Shown here: one piece after another, positions 1-9,755 of the stretch
Numbering within the stretch: position 1 is the first letter of the stretch
How the letters are laid out: each line of letters begins with the position of its first letter
Source: Fidelibacterota bacterium
GTDB lineage: Bacteria; Fidelibacterota; UBA8477; JABMPR01
Length of the DNA stretch: 60,945 nt
Direction of reading: 5' to 3'
NCBI GenBank assembly: GCA_013203185.1
Contig: JABMOS010000042.1
Span: 1-60,945 of the forward strand
Position numbers and translations under genes: made by a program
Notes under the pieces: generated by a model
Seen by the model: the letters and a program-made list of their open reading frames with translations, nothing else
What the model was told of the DNA's origin: nothing
The model's database searches: none

Positions 1-2
1 AA

Positions 3-3000
3 TTGTTACTAATTAGTCTGGTAACCTCGTTGGCTTTTAGCTTTGCTTTTGCAGAGATTGGACAAGCCATTGGTGAGGACGACACCCAGATTGGCCGGAT
101 CAAAGCCAAGCTGGAGAACAATGGAACATTAACCCCATCTGAAAAAGATTTAGCGTGGGACAATGGCTTATTTGAGGAGCAAGTCGCTCCTCCAGCCTAT
201 TACATTGCAAGCGATTTACGTACTGCATATCTGGAAGAAGGTTTTGAAACCTGGCCACCAGTTGGTTGGACATTAGATCCAGCAACTGGTGATGGTGCCT
301 GGTTACAGGGCGATGGAACGACTCATGGTCCTGGATCGGTGGTGGATGGAACATCTGCTGCATGGTTTAATGATTATGACTATTCCTCTGGAACTGCAGG
401 TTCCATGACTTCTCCAGCCATTGACCTATCAAGTGCAACCGCACCAAGATTGGTTTTCTGGTATTGGGATTCAGGTAGCTCTGATGCTATAGACGTTTTA
501 GCCTCCACTGATGGAACGACATTTACATCAGTATATACTACACCTACTGCAGTTACACCTTGGACTGAGACAATTGTTGATTTGACTACATATGCTGGAA
601 ACGCAACTGTTTATATCAAATTTGCTGCTACCAGTGTATGGGGAACCTCGAATCCGCATGTTGATGCATTCTCAGTTTTGGAAGCACCTACAGATCCTAT
701 CATTGGACTGTCTGCAGCTGCCCTTGATTTAGGTGGTGTTATTTTAGGTATGTCTTCTGATGCAGTTTTAACTATTTCTAATACTGGTGGTGCAGATTTA
801 AACATCACTGATATCTCTGCAGACAATGCAGCCTTTACTGTAGACGTTGCTACTGGTGTTGTTGCACCAAATGCAACCCTTGATGTAACTGTAACTTTTA
901 CTCCTACGGCATCCATGGATTACACAGCTGACCTGAGCATCACTTCTGATGATGCAGGCTCTCCTGCTGTTGTCGCTCTGACTGGCTCAGGCGCTCCTAC
1001 ATCAGGCGGTCCTGATGCAGGTGGATACGCATGGGTTAACAGTGTTGATGCCGAAGGTCCAACTTTTGCCTGGATCGATACTGTGGGTGCTACAGATGCT
1101 GTTATTGCCAACGGTGATGACTATCGCGGCACAATTGATCTTCCTTTTGAATTTAGATTCTATGGAAATATTTATACCCAGATCACAGCCACGACAAATG
1201 GCTGGATCGGCATGGGACCCTCTACTGGCTATAGCAGCTCCTATTGGACCAATACGGTGCTTCCAAGCTCAACATCACCTGACAATATCATTGCCCCATT
1301 GTGGGATGATTTTAAGGCTGGAGATGCTCCAGGAAGTACAAGCTCCTCACATGGTACCATTAAGTATATAACATTGGGAACCGAACCAAATCGCAAGTTT
1401 GTTGTGATTTTCGACGAAATCGTGCGCGGATCCTCTGATACTGATTATTTCAGTTTTGAAGTTATTCTTGACGAAGCTACCAGTGATATCACGATGCAAT
1501 ATCTTGATGTTATTGGAAACAGCTCTGCCAACAATGGTGTTGGCGGTACAATTGGTCTAGAAAACGCCGATGCAACTATTGGTTTAGAATATTCCTATAA
1601 TGGCTCTCCTCAGATGGTTTATGATGAGACAGCCATTCACTTCATCGCTCCTCCACCACCATCACTTCCCAACATGGTTCTGGATATGATGACATTGGAC
1701 TTCGGTACAGTGCCAGCTGGTGGTTCAGCCCAGGCTGATATTATGATTACAAATAACGGAAGTGGTGACCTTGTCGTATCAGGTGCCACAGTAGCAGCTC
1801 CTTTCTCAACTACCTTTTCAGGTACCATTGCTGAGAATAGTTCTGCCACAGCGACTGTTTCTTTTGACCCAGCCGCTGCCGGTAATTTTGCTGAAACGCT
1901 GACCTTTAATGTCACAGGTGAATTCACTGGCGATAATACAGTTGCCGTTAGTGGTGGTGCCTTTCCAGCAGACTTTGTACTGGAAGATTTTGAAGGATTG
2001 AATTTTCCTCCAAATGGATGGATGATTGTAGATGTTGATGGTGGAAGCGCTATCAACCCCGCTCTTTCCTACATAGATCCTTTCTCAGGAGAGGTTGCTG
2101 CTGAAGGTATGGGTTGTGCAGATGATTATCTCATCACACCTGCCCTTACAATTCCAGCTGGCTATGCAGATTACTCATTCTGGGTTGGACAAGAATCCGT
2201 CAGTTATCAGAACTCGTTTGAGATCATGGTATCAACGACTGGAACAGCGACCACTGACTTTGTTCAAGTGGCTGATTTCCCAATGTACACTCGTGGTGCA
2301 ACAGACTGGACCATGGAGAGCGTGGATCTGTCAGCGTATGCCGGACAAGAAGTCTATGTTGCCATGCATGTTTATTATAGTGAATCCCAATATTATGGAT
2401 TCGGTTTTGATGATATCCTCATGCCACCATTGGCTCCAACTTCAAATACACCATTCTTCTCTGAATACATTGAAGGATCAAGTAATAATAAAGCCGTTGA
2501 AATTTATAATGCAACGGGTGCAGAGATTGATCTCTCAGATTACGCCATTCTCAGATATAACAATGGTGCCACAACAGGCGCCGATTCAACATCTCTCACC
2601 GGTACACTGGCAGCAGATGACGTTTATGTTATAGCAAATGCAAGTGCCATCGCTGAGATCCTGGCACTTTCTGATGAGACTGGTACCGTCACATATTACA
2701 ATGGTGATGACCATTTAGCTCTCATATGGGATGCTAATGGTGATGATGTTTTTGATATTGCCACAGAAGTGATTGATGTTATTGGTCTTCTCGGTGAAGA
2801 TCCAGGTAGTGCCTGGGATGTTGCCGGTGTTGTAGGCGCAACTGGCGAACACACACTGATGCGCAAACCAACTATTTTGACAGGAAATGCCGATTGGGCT
2901 ACTTCTGCAGGAACTACTGCTGAAGATTCTGAATGGCTAGTCTTCGAACAGAACTACTGGTATGGACTAGGATCTCATAACCAACCCTATTCCATTCCTG

Positions 3001-6000
3001 GTGATGACTGCTCAATGCCTTTTGCTCTGACCCTTCCAGTAGTTGGTGAAGCTGGTAGTTCAGATGGTTTTGCAGACGACTACTCCCTTTCCAGTACCAG
3101 TTATATGAATGGTATTGATATTGTTTATGCTTTCTCTATTCCTGAAGATGGCTCCATTAGTGGAAGCATCGTTGATGGTGGCGGTCAGTGGACTTCCATG
3201 ATCGTTCTAGATGCTTGTCCAGATGATGTGGAGGTTGAAGTAATTGCCCAGGGTAGCGGATCAAGTGGAGGTTCATTTGCAGATGAGGCTATCAGTGCGG
3301 GAGACTATTTCTTAGTCATTTCAAACTGGCCTACGCCTAATGATTTTACCTATACATTTGATCTATCATATATGGTCGGTCCTCCTCCTATGGTTGACTT
3401 TATTGTTAGCGATATGTGGTCTTCCAGTGATACAGTCTATGCTGAGGTTACAAATCAGGGTGATGCTAATTCACAAGGTTGGATTGGTGGCGGAACTGAC
3501 TACCATGGTTGGTTCTTAGATAATGAGTACCTTGGTTATGCCACAGGTCCTGCTCTCGCAGCAGGCGCAAGTGAGGTATTTATCCTTACAGGTTTTAACT
3601 GGGACGCTCTTGGTGCCGGTACCTTTGAAGCTGGATTTATGGCAGATGTTGATAACGATACAGAAGAATCAGATGAGACAAATAACTTTGATTCTTTAGA
3701 TGTCACTATTGCCTACCCACCTCTGGTACCTAGAAATCTTGAAGCCTCAGCAATGTTCACATCCATTAGTCTCAATTGGAATCCAGCACCACCGGCTCCT
3801 GAAGTGGCAACACGTGGTCTGAACTTGGGTACAGCAAGATCCATTGCCGTGGCAAACGATATGGCGAAACCTTCAAGAGCAGAAAATGCTCCTGAAATTC
3901 TTGCCATGAAACAAGCTGCTCAAGCAGAGATTACCGCTTTTCAAATGAAAACCGCATCATCTACACGCGATCTTCGAGAAGTTGGTGACACCTGTGAGGA
4001 TCCACTTGCTCTAACCCTGCCAGCTGTTGCTATGACGGGTGCCTCAACTGGATTTGCAAATGACTATACCGGTGGACTCTATATGGGTGGAATTGACATT
4101 GTCTACGCCTTTTCCATTCCAGAGACCGGTGGCATTTCTGGTGATATCGTCGATGCTGGTTATGAATATACTGGTATGTTTGTCTTTGATGGTTGCCCAG
4201 ATGCAGGCGGAGCCATTATTGCACAGGGTACTGGATCAAGCGGTGGTTCGTTTGCTAACGTGCCAATTGGTGCTGGTGACTACTTCCTGGTTGTGTCAAA
4301 TTGGCCAACCCCGAATGAGTTTACCTATACCTTAAACTTAACCTTCACGGCTGGTGCAGTTCCTGCTCCTGATTTTGTGGTTTCTGATATGTGGTTAGAC
4401 GGAACAACAGTCTACGCTGAAGTTACCAATCAAGGTGATATGGATTCACCTGGATACTTTGGAACAGATTATCACGGTTGGAGTCTTGACGGATCCTACC
4501 TTGGTGCTTCTACAGGTCCAGCTCTGGCAGCAGGCGCAATTGACACCTTTGCCCTTGAGGGTTTTGAATATGCAAACCTCGGTTCTGGTACATTTGTAGT
4601 ACAACTAGAAGCTGATGTAGATGGTGATGTCGCTGAAAGTGATGAAACCAACAACATCGCCACACTAGATGTTGTTATCGATGATCCAGATTACGTCCCA
4701 GCCTTTAACATCTATCGTAATGATGTTTTGATTGTTGAAGGTCTTGCACCAGTCGATTTCGCATTTAATGGTGCATATATTGATGGCGGTCTCGAGCCTG
4801 GTGATTATTGTTATACCATCACTCAAGATCTAGCAGATGAAACCGAATCTGGTGCATCAAATGAAGCCTGTGCTTCAGTTACACCTATGCCACCCATGGA
4901 CTTGATGGGAACCGCTGCTGATGCAGTTGTTGAACTGTCCTGGGCAGCACCACTGGTTGTTGAAACCGGTTGGTTGGGTTACCATGATGGTACTTTTGAA
5001 AACAGTCTGGCCTCCACTGAAGGTGGTGCCGGAATTGCTACCTTATTTCAGCCACTCATTTATCCAGTGAGCGTGGACTCAGTGAGATTCCACACCAGTG
5101 GAACTGGTTGGGAAATGGAAGCAGAAGTCTATCTCCTGGCAGATGACGGAACAACAGTCCTTGATGGACCATACACCGTTAATGGTGTTGAAGATGGTTG
5201 GATCACCATTGATAACGTTGACTTCACACTTACATCAGGTGGATTCATGCTGGCTACATATAACGTAGCAGCAGGTGGTCCATACGTGAGTGTAGATATG
5301 GATCACTATCTAGGTAACGTGTATTTCGGACACCATACCACTGGCTTTTCTGAGCTGGGAAGTCTTGGTTTCGAAGCAGTTGCATTTCATGAAGCATATG
5401 TGAATTATGATGGAACTGCCGCACTGTTGTCTGCAAGTGTATTCGATGATGAAACACCTGCTAGTTTAGGAACGCCTGTTAAGACACAGACGTTTGCTGC
5501 AACTGCTCCTGAACGAAAAGTGCTTCATACAAATAGAACCAGATATATGGGCAACCAGGATGCAAGCGCAACGCGTGAACTGGTTGGCTACAATGTGTAT
5601 CGAGGAACTGACCCAGAAGATCTAAGCTTAGTAGCCACATCCACAGAAACATTCTATACAGACTTAACTGTAGAAAATGGAATGACATATTTCTATTTGG
5701 TTGCTGCTGCATATGATCCTGAGGGCGAATCCTTACCAACAAACATGATCGCATTAACACCACTTGGTTCCGTGGGCATCCCATACTTCAGCGATTTTGA
5801 AGCTGATAATGGTGGCTTTAATGGTAGTGGTGAGTGGGAATGGGGAGTACCAACCTTTGCGGATGGTCCCGATTCTGCCTATAGCGTAACAAATCTATGG
5901 GGTACCGTCTTAGATGGTGACCATCCTAACTATAGTAATTCATGGTTAATCCTACCCTTCGATCTTTCGACGGCGGGTGGAACTGCGGATCTAAGTTTCG

Positions 6001-7700
6001 CAGCCTGGTTTGATTTAGAAACCAACTATGATTATGGTTATGTAGGTATCGATCATGATAATGATGGCATGTATGATATCCTGGCTGAGTACAATGGGAA
6101 TTCAGGTGGTTGGATAGAGGAAACTCTCACAATCCCTGCTTCACATTTGACCTCATATGCCAAGATTGCTTTTATCATGACATCAGATCTCTCAGTAACG
6201 AATCCTGGTCTTTATATCGATAACGTAAGTGTGGAGAACACACCTTCTGGTATACTGACGGGTGTTGTTACATCTGCCTATAATGATGCAACGATGGCTG
6301 ACGCTCTGGTACTTGCCATAGAGACAACAACACTTGCTGAGCATGGTATGCTCACTGCAACAGATGGATCATATATGATGTATCTGCCAGTTGGAACCTA
6401 TGAAGTTGGATTTGGTCATGAAGATTACTTCCTGTCAGAACTGACTGAAGTTGTTATCACACTGGATGGAACAGTGACTCTTGACTATGCAATGTCTCCA
6501 AATGTTTCTGCACCATCGAACTTGATGGCTCAAGAAACAGATGGTGGTGTCCAACTGAGCTGGGACCTCTTCTCTGGAAATGAAGGAGAAGAAGGTTTTG
6601 AGAGCGGTGGAATACCATTGGATTGGACGACCATTGATGTCGATGGTGATGGCTACAACTGGATGGCAGTTGAGGGCTTCGCCCATACTGGAGATTTCTC
6701 CGTAACGAGTGAGTCATATAGAAATGGTGTCGGCGCATTGACTCCAAATAACTTCCTCATTACTCCTCAGTTTGAGATTGGTGAAGGAACAACCCTGTCA
6801 TTCTGGGTTGGTGCAGTTGATGCTGCATGGTATTTCGAACACTTCAAACTGATGCTTTCAATTGCTGGTACAAATCCAGAAGATTTTACTGTAGAACTTC
6901 TGGACTATACCCTTGCAACAGATGCATGGACAGAAATTGTAGTTGACCTTTCAGCATATGCTGGATTCTCTGGTTATGTATCCTGGGTCCACAACGAGAT
7001 CACAGATGTCTATAGCTTCAACGTTGATGACATTTCAGTTGTGAGTGGTGACGGTCTTGCTCTAGTGAGCAATACTTTCGATACACCTGAAGATCTAGAA
7101 CGCTTCCAGATTTCTCCTTTCAGAATCACTGAGGATATGACGGAAGAAGAGATTCAAGTCAGATATGATGAGTTTGAGAATGAAGAAACTTCAAGCTCCT
7201 TAAGGTCTGAATTGTTGTTCTTCAAGGTCTATAGCAATGTAGACGGAGCAGGATGGAATATGATCGGAGCTGCCAATGATGGTTATGCGTACTTCGATGA
7301 AACGCCATTGGCTGGTCAATCAGTTGAGTACAAGGTGACAGCACAGTATGATATCGCTGAATCCGACTTCTCAAATACTGTTCAGCTCCAGGTTGTAGGT
7401 GTAGATGAGCTAGGTGTTCCAAATACCTTTGCACTACATCAGAACTATCCTAATCCATTCAACCCAACCACATTAATTCGCTATGAACTGCCTGAGGCAG
7501 CCTACGTGCGGATCGTGGTTTACAATGTTCTTGGTCAGAAGGTTGCAACACTGGTAGACCAGAGCATGAATGCAGGATATTATGATATCAGTTGGTCAGG
7601 TACGAACGATCTCGGTTCAAGCGTATCATCTGGTATTTACTTGTATCGTATAGAATCTGAAAAATTCAATGCAGTTAGAAAGCTCATGTATTTGAAATAA
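3..7700 (+). CDS. Giant T9SS-sorted multidomain surface protein (5' end outside window)
   Basis: Secreted surface protein of at least 2,565 residues; the reading frame is open at the window edge and the first visible codons already lie in a signal-peptide hydrophobic core ending near SFAFA, so the true start is just upstream. Domains seen in order: adhesin/choice-of-anchor-like region (about residues 75-225), HYDIN/ASH-type beta domain (232-328), a nidogen-like beta region (375-545), second ASH-type domain (556-650), choice-of-anchor J-like domain (658-810), lamin-tail-like domain (817-1000), two copies of a roughly 230-residue module each ending in a CARDB-like domain (about 1000-1236 and 1328-1560), FnIII pieces, another anchor-J-like domain, a carboxypeptidase-regulatory-like domain (about 2080-2165), and a C-terminal T9SS sorting domain (about 2470-2565) with NYPNPFNPTT and SSGIYLYR. 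No catalytic motif was seen, so an adhesive or structural role is inferred. A strong terminator follows. Confidence 0.85.
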   Translation: MLLISLVTSLAFSFAFAEIGQAIGEDDTQIGRIKAKLENNGTLTPSEKDLAWDNGLFEEQVAPPAYYIASDLRTAYLEEGFETWPPVGWTLDPATGDGAWLQGDGTTHGPGSVVDGTSAAWFNDYDYSSGTAGSMTSPAIDLSSATAPRLVFWYWDSGSSDAIDVLASTDGTTFTSVYTTPTAVTPWTETIVDLTTYAGNATVYIKFAATSVWGTSNPHVDAFSVLEAPTDPIIGLSAAALDLGGVILGMSSDAVLTISNTGGADLNITDISADNAAFTVDVATGVVAPNATLDVTVTFTPTASMDYTADLSITSDDAGSPAVVALTGSGAPTSGGPDAGGYAWVNSVDAEGPTFAWIDTVGATDAVIANGDDYRGTIDLPFEFRFYGNIYTQITATTNGWIGMGPSTGYSSSYWTNTVLPSSTSPDNIIAPLWDDFKAGDAPGSTSSSHGTIKYITLGTEPNRKFVVIFDEIVRGSSDTDYFSFEVILDEATSDITMQYLDVIGNSSANNGVGGTIGLENADATIGLEYSYNGSPQMVYDETAIHFIAPPPPSLPNMVLDMMTLDFGTVPAGGSAQADIMITNNGSGDLVVSGATVAAPFSTTFSGTIAENSSATATVSFDPAAAGNFAETLTFNVTGEFTGDNTVAVSGGAFPADFVLEDFEGLNFPPNGWMIVDVDGGSAINPALSYIDPFSGEVAAEGMGCADDYLITPALTIPAGYADYSFWVGQESVSYQNSFEIMVSTTGTATTDFVQVADFPMYTRGATDWTMESVDLSAYAGQEVYVAMHVYYSESQYYGFGFDDILMPPLAPTSNTPFFSEYIEGSSNNKAVEIYNATGAEIDLSDYAILRYNNGATTGADSTSLTGTLAADDVYVIANASAIAEILALSDETGTVTYYNGDDHLALIWDANGDDVFDIATEVIDVIGLLGEDPGSAWDVAGVVGATGEHTLMRKPTILTGNADWATSAGTTAEDSEWLVFEQNYWYGLGSHNQPYSIPGDDCSMPFALTLPVVGEAGSSDGFADDYSLSSTSYMNGIDIVYAFSIPEDGSISGSIVDGGGQWTSMIVLDACPDDVEVEVIAQGSGSSGGSFADEAISAGDYFLVISNWPTPNDFTYTFDLSYMVGPPPMVDFIVSDMWSSSDTVYAEVTNQGDANSQGWIGGGTDYHGWFLDNEYLGYATGPALAAGASEVFILTGFNWDALGAGTFEAGFMADVDNDTEESDETNNFDSLDVTIAYPPLVPRNLEASAMFTSISLNWNPAPPAPEVATRGLNLGTARSIAVANDMAKPSRAENAPEILAMKQAAQAEITAFQMKTASSTRDLREVGDTCEDPLALTLPAVAMTGASTGFANDYTGGLYMGGIDIVYAFSIPETGGISGDIVDAGYEYTGMFVFDGCPDAGGAIIAQGTGSSGGSFANVPIGAGDYFLVVSNWPTPNEFTYTLNLTFTAGAVPAPDFVVSDMWLDGTTVYAEVTNQGDMDSPGYFGTDYHGWSLDGSYLGASTGPALAAGAIDTFALEGFEYANLGSGTFVVQLEADVDGDVAESDETNNIATLDVVIDDPDYVPAFNIYRNDVLIVEGLAPVDFAFNGAYIDGGLEPGDYCYTITQDLADETESGASNEACASVTPMPPMDLMGTAADAVVELSWAAPLVVETGWLGYHDGTFENSLASTEGGAGIATLFQPLIYPVSVDSVRFHTSGTGWEMEAEVYLLADDGTTVLDGPYTVNGVEDGWITIDNVDFTLTSGGFMLATYNVAAGGPYVSVDMDHYLGNVYFGHHTTGFSELGSLGFEAVAFHEAYVNYDGTAALLSASVFDDETPASLGTPVKTQTFAATAPERKVLHTNRTRYMGNQDASATRELVGYNVYRGTDPEDLSLVATSTETFYTDLTVENGMTYFYLVAAAYDPEGESLPTNMIALTPLGSVGIPYFSDFEADNGGFNGSGEWEWGVPTFADGPDSAYSVTNLWGTVLDGDHPNYSNSWLILPFDLSTAGGTADLSFAAWFDLETNYDYGYVGIDHDNDGMYDILAEYNGNSGGWIEETLTIPASHLTSYAKIAFIMTSDLSVTNPGLYIDNVSVENTPSGILTGVVTSAYNDATMADALVLAIETTTLAEHGMLTATDGSYMMYLPVGTYEVGFGHEDYFLSELTEVVITLDGTVTLDYAMSPNVSAPSNLMAQETDGGVQLSWDLFSGNEGEEGFESGGIPLDWTTIDVDGDGYNWMAVEGFAHTGDFSVTSESYRNGVGALTPNNFLITPQFEIGEGTTLSFWVGAVDAAWYFEHFKLMLSIAGTNPEDFTVELLDYTLATDAWTEIVVDLSAYAGFSGYVSWVHNEITDVYSFNVDDISVVSGDGLALVSNTFDTPEDLERFQISPFRITEDMTEEEIQVRYDEFENEETSSSLRSELLFFKVYSNVDGAGWNMIGAANDGYAYFDETPLAGQSVEYKVTAQYDIAESDFSNTVQLQVVGVDELGVPNTFALHQNYPNPFNPTTLIRYELPEAAYVRIVVYNVLGQKVATLVDQSMNAGYYDISWSGTNDLGSSVSSGIYLYRIESEKFNAVRKLMYLK

Positions 7701-7722
7701 TCAGATCAGTATAGCTTGATAG

Positions 7723-7752
7723 AAAAGGGCTGCTCTTTTGAGCAGCCCTTTT
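7723..7752 (+). terminator. Rho-independent terminator after the giant surface protein
   Basis: A perfect 13-bp stem pairs 7723-7735 (AAAAGGGCTGCTC) with 7740-7752 around a TTTT loop, and the T-run continues to about 7756. It begins 22 nt after the stop codon of the 2,565-residue protein. The A-rich 5' arm means it could also act weakly on the other strand, but no minus-strand gene reads into it. Confidence 0.93.
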
Positions 7753-7856
7753 TTTTATAAAATGTTCTTCCAGCAACAGAATTACCCTGATGGGAGAGCT
7801 TGATGCCAATTGATACAAATCAAATAGTTATAGATAATTAACAAAAAGAGATTGGT

Positions 7857-8285
7857 TTGTTATGGACTGCTAACTATTTTCGCTCCGTGAAATATTTTAG
7901 CACTATACTCTTAATGATGATCCTGGTAACCAACAGCTTTGGGAATGCTACCTTGAGTAGCTTCAGTGGTTATTCAGATGAGTCCCGTATCATTATTCAA
8001 TGGAGCACCTCCGTAGAACAAGGTCTGGATGGTTTTGAAGTCCAACGAAGTACGGATGGTCATACTTTTTTTGAAATCGGATTCCTCCATGCCCAGGGTC
8101 AAAAAAGTGGTTATACCTTTATTGATGATTCCATCATAGCTAAGGTTTCAGGCCGTAATTATTTCTACCGTTTAAAAATTATGAATAACGAGGGTAGCTC
8201 TCAGTTGAGTGAAGTGATTAGCATTCAATCTACATTGGATGTTGTACCACGTACCTGGGGTTCTTTAAAAGCTCTCTTTAAATAG
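7857..8285 (+). CDS. Small secreted FnIII-like protein
   Basis: A protein of 142 residues from a TTG at 7857 (an AAAGAG box ends 6 nt upstream), or 132 residues from a GTG at 7887, which would place the signal peptide (KYFSTILLMMILVTNSFG) right at the N-terminus. The mature part has the strand pattern of a fibronectin type III domain of the kind that precedes T9SS sorting domains (IIIQWSTSVEQGLDGFEVQR near the start, YFYRLKIMN near the end), but the protein stops right after this domain, with only a short tail (TWGSLKALFK) and no sorting domain. It could be a stand-alone module or the remnant of a longer surface protein. Function unknown. It is flanked by terminators on both sides, so it is probably monocistronic. 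Confidence 0.6.
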   Translation: MLWTANYFRSVKYFSTILLMMILVTNSFGNATLSSFSGYSDESRIIIQWSTSVEQGLDGFEVQRSTDGHTFFEIGFLHAQGQKSGYTFIDDSIIAKVSGRNYFYRLKIMNNEGSSQLSEVISIQSTLDVVPRTWGSLKALFK

Positions 8286-8312
8286 AATCAACTTATAATT
8301 GGAATAATTACT

Positions 8313-8338
8313 ATCCGCTATGGCGGATTTTTTGTTTT
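8313..8338 (+). terminator. Rho-independent terminator after the small FnIII-like gene
   Basis: A 6-bp stem ATCCGC (8313-8318) / GCGGAT (8323-8328) with a TATG loop is followed by a T-rich tract TTTTTTGTTTT. It lies 28 nt after the stop of the gene ending at 8285. Confidence 0.8.
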
Positions 8339-8393
8339 ATTCGGGCTTTGGAAAATACATTCAACATACCAAGCTGTGTCTTACTTCGAGAGC

Positions 8394-8460
8394 ACTTCGA
8401 TGAACTCAGTATGCCACCTCAGCCTTCAGTAGATACTCCGGAGACTGAGCTTGTCGAAGT
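8394..8460. repeat. Interspersed inverted repeat (CTTCGAxxxxCTCAGT family)
   Basis: Two inverted 17-mers, ACTTCGATGAACTCAGT at 8394-8410 and ACTGAGCTTGTCGAAGT at 8444-8460, agree at 14 of 17 positions when one is reverse-complemented. They sit in the 223-bp gap between convergent genes. Related boxes occur at 24676-24747 and around cca (43163-43233, 44839-44991), so this is a dispersed family, not a local hairpin. Confidence 0.6.
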
Positions 8461-8508
8461 TGGAGGTGGGGGTGCAGGAAGTTCAAGAGCTCCGAAAATT
8501 ATAAGCCT

Positions 8509-9216
8509 TTAATGACACTCCAGAATAGTTCTAGCAGGTTCCACCAGATAGCGATACCCATTATACAAGGTATAAAAGCCATAGATGATGACAGAAAGCG
8601 CAGCAAGCTGTGTCATGATATGTCGGAATTTGAGTTTTTTAAAGAGACCCACAAAAAAGCCCAGACTAAATAGGGCAGGCAAGGTACTCATGCCGAAAAT
8701 GAACATCACCAGTGCACCATAGATGGGACTGGCTGTACTGGCTGCTGTGATAGCAAAGAAATACACAAAACCACAAGGCAATAACCCATTGAGCATTCCC
8801 AGCAGATAGAATCCCAGGAGTGACTCGCTTTTCAAGAGATTTTTGAAGGTGACTTGATACCATGTCGAGCTGGCAAAGGAAGTTTCAAATAATTTCAATA
8901 CATGCAGTTTGCCCAGGAGGGAAAGTCCTGCAATTACCATGGCTATCCCCGCTACAATCCATAAAATACCATTGGTTGTATTGTTAAACACAACCACACC
9001 ACCCAGGATTCCGAACACGGCACCTAGCACAGTGTATGTTGTGACTCTGCCCAGGGAGTAGAGTAGGTGTGAAATAGCCTGAGCCGCTTTGCTGCGATCC
9101 TTTTCAAGACCAGCTGTTGAATAGGCGATGACGATACCACCACACATCCCAATACAATGGCCAAAGGATCCCATAAAGGCGATAGTAATAATGGATATAA
9201 TATTGACGGTTTCCAT
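8509..9216 (-). CDS. SafE/UreH-like polytopic membrane protein (putative metal transporter)
   Basis: A hydrophobic protein of 235 residues with about six predicted membrane segments, of the sulfite exporter TauE/SafE or UreH-like transmembrane family. Visible signatures are GHCIGMCGG at residues 19-27, in the first membrane segment, and the GLLPCGFVYFF segment near the middle; paired Cys/His/Met residues like these are typical of the branch found with copper and cytochrome-oxidase maturation genes. The ATG is preceded by AGGAG and overlaps the stop of the NosL-family gene by 1 nt (TAATG), indicating translational coupling. It is the last gene of operon A. I infer copper or other soft-metal handling at the inner membrane; the substrate is not shown by the sequence. 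Confidence 0.8.
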   Translation of the reverse strand: METVNIISIITIAFMGSFGHCIGMCGGIVIAYSTAGLEKDRSKAAQAISHLLYSLGRVTTYTVLGAVFGILGGVVVFNNTTNGILWIVAGIAMVIAGLSLLGKLHVLKLFETSFASSTWYQVTFKNLLKSESLLGFYLLGMLNGLLPCGFVYFFAITAASTASPIYGALVMFIFGMSTLPALFSLGFFVGLFKKLKFRHIMTQLAALSVIIYGFYTLYNGYRYLVEPARTILECH

Positions 9217-9719
9217 TATTTCTCCTGAAGTTGAGCGCGATAACTCAAATTTGCCATGGTTTCACCCTTCAACATGGCCTGTTGCATGACAGCGAAAGCA
9301 ATCAGACCCTCTCGATAGGTCCTGTAAGCCCCAAATCCGTACGACATGGGCGTTTGATCCATTCGACTATACCATGCAACTTTTCCATCGATCCACTCGT
9401 CAGTGGGCAAATCCTTGACCCAAATGATGACTTCGTCCTGGAAGGGTTTGTCACTTAGCCAGGCTGCCATACAACCATGATCATCAAAAAACCAGGTCTT
9501 GCCATCTGGAGCCACTACCTGGGAGGCAAAATTCAGATTATTGATAAGCATCCCGCATTCACCACATTGAAATTTACCCGGAGTCATCCTAACAGAATCT
9601 CGAGTTGAATTTCCCTCATAAACCACCGTCATCTGCTGGGATTTTCCCACCAAAGAAAAAATGGTAATGATGACCAAAATGAGGACAAGAATAACAATGA
9701 TTGGTTTGATAGTTTTCAA
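9216..9719 (-). CDS. NosL-family copper-binding protein
   Basis: A protein of 167 residues with one N-terminal membrane anchor (residues about 5-25, no lipobox Cys) and a NosL domain. Hallmarks are CGECGM around residues 52-57, FFDDHGCMAAWL, and TPMSYGFGAY, which matches the family's TPMGYGFGAF block. NosL proteins bind copper and support nitrous-oxide reductase assembly; no nosZ, nosD or nosF is visible here, so the partner may be another copper protein. The start is a TTG at 9719; no in-frame ATG fits upstream. It lies 36 nt after the NHL lipoprotein gene and overlaps the next gene by 1 nt. Confidence 0.85.
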   Translation of the reverse strand: MKTIKPIIVILVLILVIITIFSLVGKSQQMTVVYEGNSTRDSVRMTPGKFQCGECGMLINNLNFASQVVAPDGKTWFFDDHGCMAAWLSDKPFQDEVIIWVKDLPTDEWIDGKVAWYSRMDQTPMSYGFGAYRTYREGLIAFAVMQQAMLKGETMANLSYRAQLQEK

Positions 9720-9755
9720 GATTTACCGCCAGATGAATCTACACATTGAATCGAT

